The notes below the pieces were generated by a model. The model saw only the letters and a list, made by a program, of their open reading frames with translations, made no database searches and had not been told where the DNA came from. The translations under genes were made by a program, and so were the position numbers. A DNA stretch of 52,769 nucleotides from Centipeda periodontii DSM 2778 (GTDB lineage: Bacteria > Bacillota > Negativicutes > Selenomonadales > Selenomonadaceae): contig NZ_GL892076.1 of the NCBI RefSeq assembly GCF_000213975.1, positions 48,914 to 101,682 on the forward strand, in the 5' to 3' direction. Below are positions 50,960 to 52,769 of this stretch, piece by piece (position 1 is the stretch's first letter; every line of letters starts with the position of its first letter).

Positions 50960-51582
50960 TCGAATGCGTTACCGTCGGCGATATGATCCCGACGAATTCC
51001 TTTTTCTATATTGATGACGAGACGAAGCACGGCTTCCTCATCGATGCGGGTGCGGAGGGCGACCGCCTTGCCGCCCATGCAAAGGAGCGCGGTTGGACAA
51101 TCGAGCGCCTTCTCCTCACACACTGTCATTTCGACCATATCGGCGGGGTCAATGACTTCCTCCGGCATATCTCCTGCCCCGTCTGTGCCGCCGAGGACAG
51201 CCCGCGCTACTACAGCGATCCAAGATGGAATCTCTCGCTTTGGGGCGGCGGTGCCGTGACGCTCTCAGATGTAAAGACATTTGCGGATCGCGCGGTCATC
51301 ACGCTCGCGGCGAATCCCGCGATGACGCTCGAGGTGCGCTATACGCCGGGGCATACAACGGACTCCTGCATCTTTTACGCGGCACGCGATCGCGCCGCAT
51401 TCGTCGGCGATACAATCTTCTGCGCGAGTGTCGGCCGCACGGACTTCCCGGGCGGCGATACGAGGGCGCTCTGGGACAGCATTGCACGCGAGGTCTTTAC
51501 CCTGCCGCCCGATACCATCCTCTACTCGGGGCATACGGAGGAGACGACCGTGGGCGCGGAGATGGCGCGCTATCGCCGATGA
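50956..51582 (+). CDS. Metallo-beta-lactamase-fold hydrolase (glyoxalase II-like)
   Basis: 208 residues from ATG at 50956. THCHFDHIGG is the zinc motif (HxHxDH), with a further His in TPGHTTDSC, Asp in FVGDTIF and His in YSGHTEET. Such small enzymes hydrolyse thioesters like S-lactoylglutathione or related low-mass thiol adducts. It overlaps both neighbours by 4 nt, so it is translated with the CCG-type protein and with holA. Confidence 0.9.
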   Translation: MIECVTVGDMIPTNSFFYIDDETKHGFLIDAGAEGDRLAAHAKERGWTIERLLLTHCHFDHIGGVNDFLRHISCPVCAAEDSPRYYSDPRWNLSLWGGGAVTLSDVKTFADRAVITLAANPAMTLEVRYTPGHTTDSCIFYAARDRAAFVGDTIFCASVGRTDFPGGDTRALWDSIAREVFTLPPDTILYSGHTEETTVGAEMARYRR

Positions 51583-52625
51583 CCTACGCGGATTTTATGG
51601 CATCGCTCGCAAAGGGCGAGCCGCCGCAGGTCTTCCTGCTCGCAGGGGAGGAGAGCTACTACACGCGGCGCGCAGAGGACGCGATTCTGCGCCGCCTCCT
51701 TCCAAATCCCGAAAATCGTGCGGACGCGCTCATCCGCTATGAGGAGATGCCGTCCATTGACATCCTGATGGAATCGCTCGAAACTGCACCGTTTTTCACG
51801 GACAAGGTTGTCGTGCTCGTACGCGATGCAGCAATCTTTCGCGCAGGGAAAAAGACGGAGGAGGCAGAGGATGTTCCCGCACCGAAGGACACGGGCGCGG
51901 ATCGCCTGATCCCGCTGCTCGCCGACCTCCCGCCGACAACCTACGCGATCTTTACGCTCGCGGCAAAGCCCGACAAGCGCAGGAAACTCTATCAAACGGT
52001 CGAGAAGTATGGGCGCGTGCTCGAGAGCGAGCCCGTGCGTGCGTGGAACGTGGAGGGCTGGCTGAACGGACGGCTGCGTGAGATGGGACGCTCGATGCAC
52101 CCGAGGGCGCGCGCGTTCTTTCTGAATGTCGTGGGCATTATGCCGACGATCTCGCTCGAATTTTTGGATCGTCAGCTGGAAAAGCTGATCCTCTATACGG
52201 ATAACGCACAATTTACCGAGGATGATCTGCGCGCGGCGTTCTCCGAGATGCCCGAGGTATCCGTCTTTGCGCTGATGGACGCCGTGAGTGCGCGCGATGT
52301 GCGGCGAGCGCTCGACCTCCTCGCGCGCTGCCGCGCGGACGGTGTGCACTTCACCGTGCTGCTCGCCCTCCTCGTGCGCCACGTCCATCAACTTTGGCAG
52401 GCGAAACGTCTGCTGATGAGCGGTACGCCGCCGAAGGGGCTCGGCAAGGTCATGGGGCTGCACCCCTTTATCGCGGAGAAACTCGGCGGGCACGCAAAGG
52501 CGTTCTCAGAGGCAACGCTTGAGCATGCCATCCTCGCCCTCGCCGATGCGGACTATCTTCTGAAAACGGGGCAGGCGGGCGATGAACTGCTTGAGGATGT
52601 TGTGATTCGGCTGTGCCGAAAATAA
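51579..52625 (+). CDS. holA: DNA polymerase III delta subunit
   Basis: 348 residues from ATG at 51579. It opens the beta clamp in the clamp loader. VFLLAGEESYYTRRAEDAIL and MESLETAPFFTDKVVVLVRDA are conserved N-terminal HolA stretches, and FLDRQLEKLILYT and DAVSARDVRRALDLL mark the later domains. No Walker A is expected. It overlaps the hydrolase gene by 4 nt. Confidence 0.92.
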   Translation: MTYADFMASLAKGEPPQVFLLAGEESYYTRRAEDAILRRLLPNPENRADALIRYEEMPSIDILMESLETAPFFTDKVVVLVRDAAIFRAGKKTEEAEDVPAPKDTGADRLIPLLADLPPTTYAIFTLAAKPDKRRKLYQTVEKYGRVLESEPVRAWNVEGWLNGRLREMGRSMHPRARAFFLNVVGIMPTISLEFLDRQLEKLILYTDNAQFTEDDLRAAFSEMPEVSVFALMDAVSARDVRRALDLLARCRADGVHFTVLLALLVRHVHQLWQAKRLLMSGTPPKGLGKVMGLHPFIAEKLGGHAKAFSEATLEHAILALADADYLLKTGQAGDELLEDVVIRLCRK

Positions 52626-52627
52626 TC

Positions 52628-52656
52628 TTGCAATGAAATAGGGAAGATGTTATATT
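52628..52656 (+). promoter_or_regulatory. Promoter of a gene beyond the right edge
   Basis: TTGCAA and TATATT are 17 bp apart, starting 2 bp after the holA stop. The transcript start should fall near 52664, inside a palindrome. Confidence 0.6.
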
Positions 52657-52661
52657 ATTAA

Positions 52662-52711
52662 TGTAGTAGGCTACTACACTTGCTGCGACAGAGATGGTGT
52701 TTCTCTGGTCG
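52662..52711 (+). promoter_or_regulatory. Palindrome and hairpin in a truncated leader
   Basis: TGTAGTAG-G-CTACTACA (52662-52678) is an 8-bp-arm palindrome at the predicted RNA start. CGACAGAGA pairs with TCTCT-G-GTCG at 52686-52711 (one bulge). A further CCTTTC/GAAAGG pairing follows. No open frame is clear up to 52769, so this is probably an operator plus a structured 5' leader. It matches no riboswitch class I know. Confidence 0.5.
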
Positions 52712-52769
52712 ACACACTTCCTTTCCGTGTTAGGGGTGGCAACGAAAGGAACATGAAAAGGGGCGTTGT

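Noticed and set aside
1-52769. CRISPR arrays, tRNA or rRNA genes, transposase genes
   Set aside because: I found no regularly spaced repeats, no tRNA-like or rRNA-like stretches and no transposase-type proteins.

Overview
The window looks like chromosomal DNA of a propionate-forming, flagellated, diderm member of the Firmicutes (Negativicutes, most like Selenomonas). The reasons are: a methylmalonyl-CoA (succinate to propionate) operon with a biotin-dependent decarboxylase; a Firmicutes-type mbl-flhO-flhP gene order joined to P- and L-ring genes (flgA, flgH, flgI), which only cells with an outer membrane need; a Rex redox repressor; and an anaerobic ribonucleotide reductase activase. The genus is an inference from gene content, not from a search.

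Layout. Almost everything from 0.1 to 44.9 kb is on the minus strand; from 45.1 kb to the end it is on the plus strand, with back-to-back promoters near 45.0 kb. In order of transcription on the minus strand, from right to left: (i) 44.9-37.1 kb: an unknown protein, MreB/Mbl, FlhO/FlgF, FlgG, FlgA, FlgH, FlgI, a FlgJ rod-binding domain, a hairpin terminator, then an exported phosphodiester glycosidase. (ii) 36.9-29.5 kb: a promoter, polyprenyl diphosphate synthase, two TatA-type proteins, TatC, a UbiD-type decarboxylase, a UbiA-type prenyltransferase, FolD and Fhs, covering quinone synthesis, Tat export and C1-folate metabolism. (iii) 29.4-28.6 kb: an XRE regulator fused to what looks like a dead RmlA nucleotidyltransferase. 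(iv) 28.6-13.9 kb: its own promoter and about 16 tightly packed genes for an acylated amino-sugar glycan: NeuD-type acyltransferase, two KASIII/ACP/SDR fatty-acid cassettes, a hotdog dehydratase, a split transketolase, an acyl-adenylating ligase, LuxE- and LuxC-like proteins, a StrF/GT2 glycosyltransferase, a methyltransferase and a VioA-like aminotransferase. (v) 13.8-7.7 kb: valS, folC, an O-antigen ligase/polymerase and rex, closed by a strong terminator. (vi) 7.5-0.1 kb: CoA transferase, both methylmalonyl-CoA mutase subunits, MeaB, epimerase, decarboxylase alpha subunit, a 45-residue small subunit and the biotin carrier, closed by a terminator.

Plus strand: an acetyltransferase, cytidine deaminase, a CheY-like regulator, a CheX/CheC-like protein and a MscS channel (45.1-48.0 kb). 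A dense regulatory stretch follows (three perfect DnaA boxes, a palindrome, an NrdR-type core box and a strong promoter), upstream of a 94-residue protein with an NrdD-like glycyl-radical tail and of nrdG. Then come a small basic protein, an acetyltransferase, a cysteine-rich CCG-type protein, a metallo-beta-lactamase-fold hydrolase, holA and a structured leader cut by the window edge.

Two inverted copies of a ~160-bp element with terminal inverted repeats (36.9 and 49.5 kb) look like a MITE. I consider the most novel points to be the stand-alone NrdD-like glycyl-radical domain next to nrdG, the HTH/pseudo-RmlA regulator in front of the acyl-glycan locus, and the LuxC/LuxE/split-transketolase/double-KASIII chemistry of that locus. 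I saw no tRNA, rRNA, CRISPR array or transposase gene.
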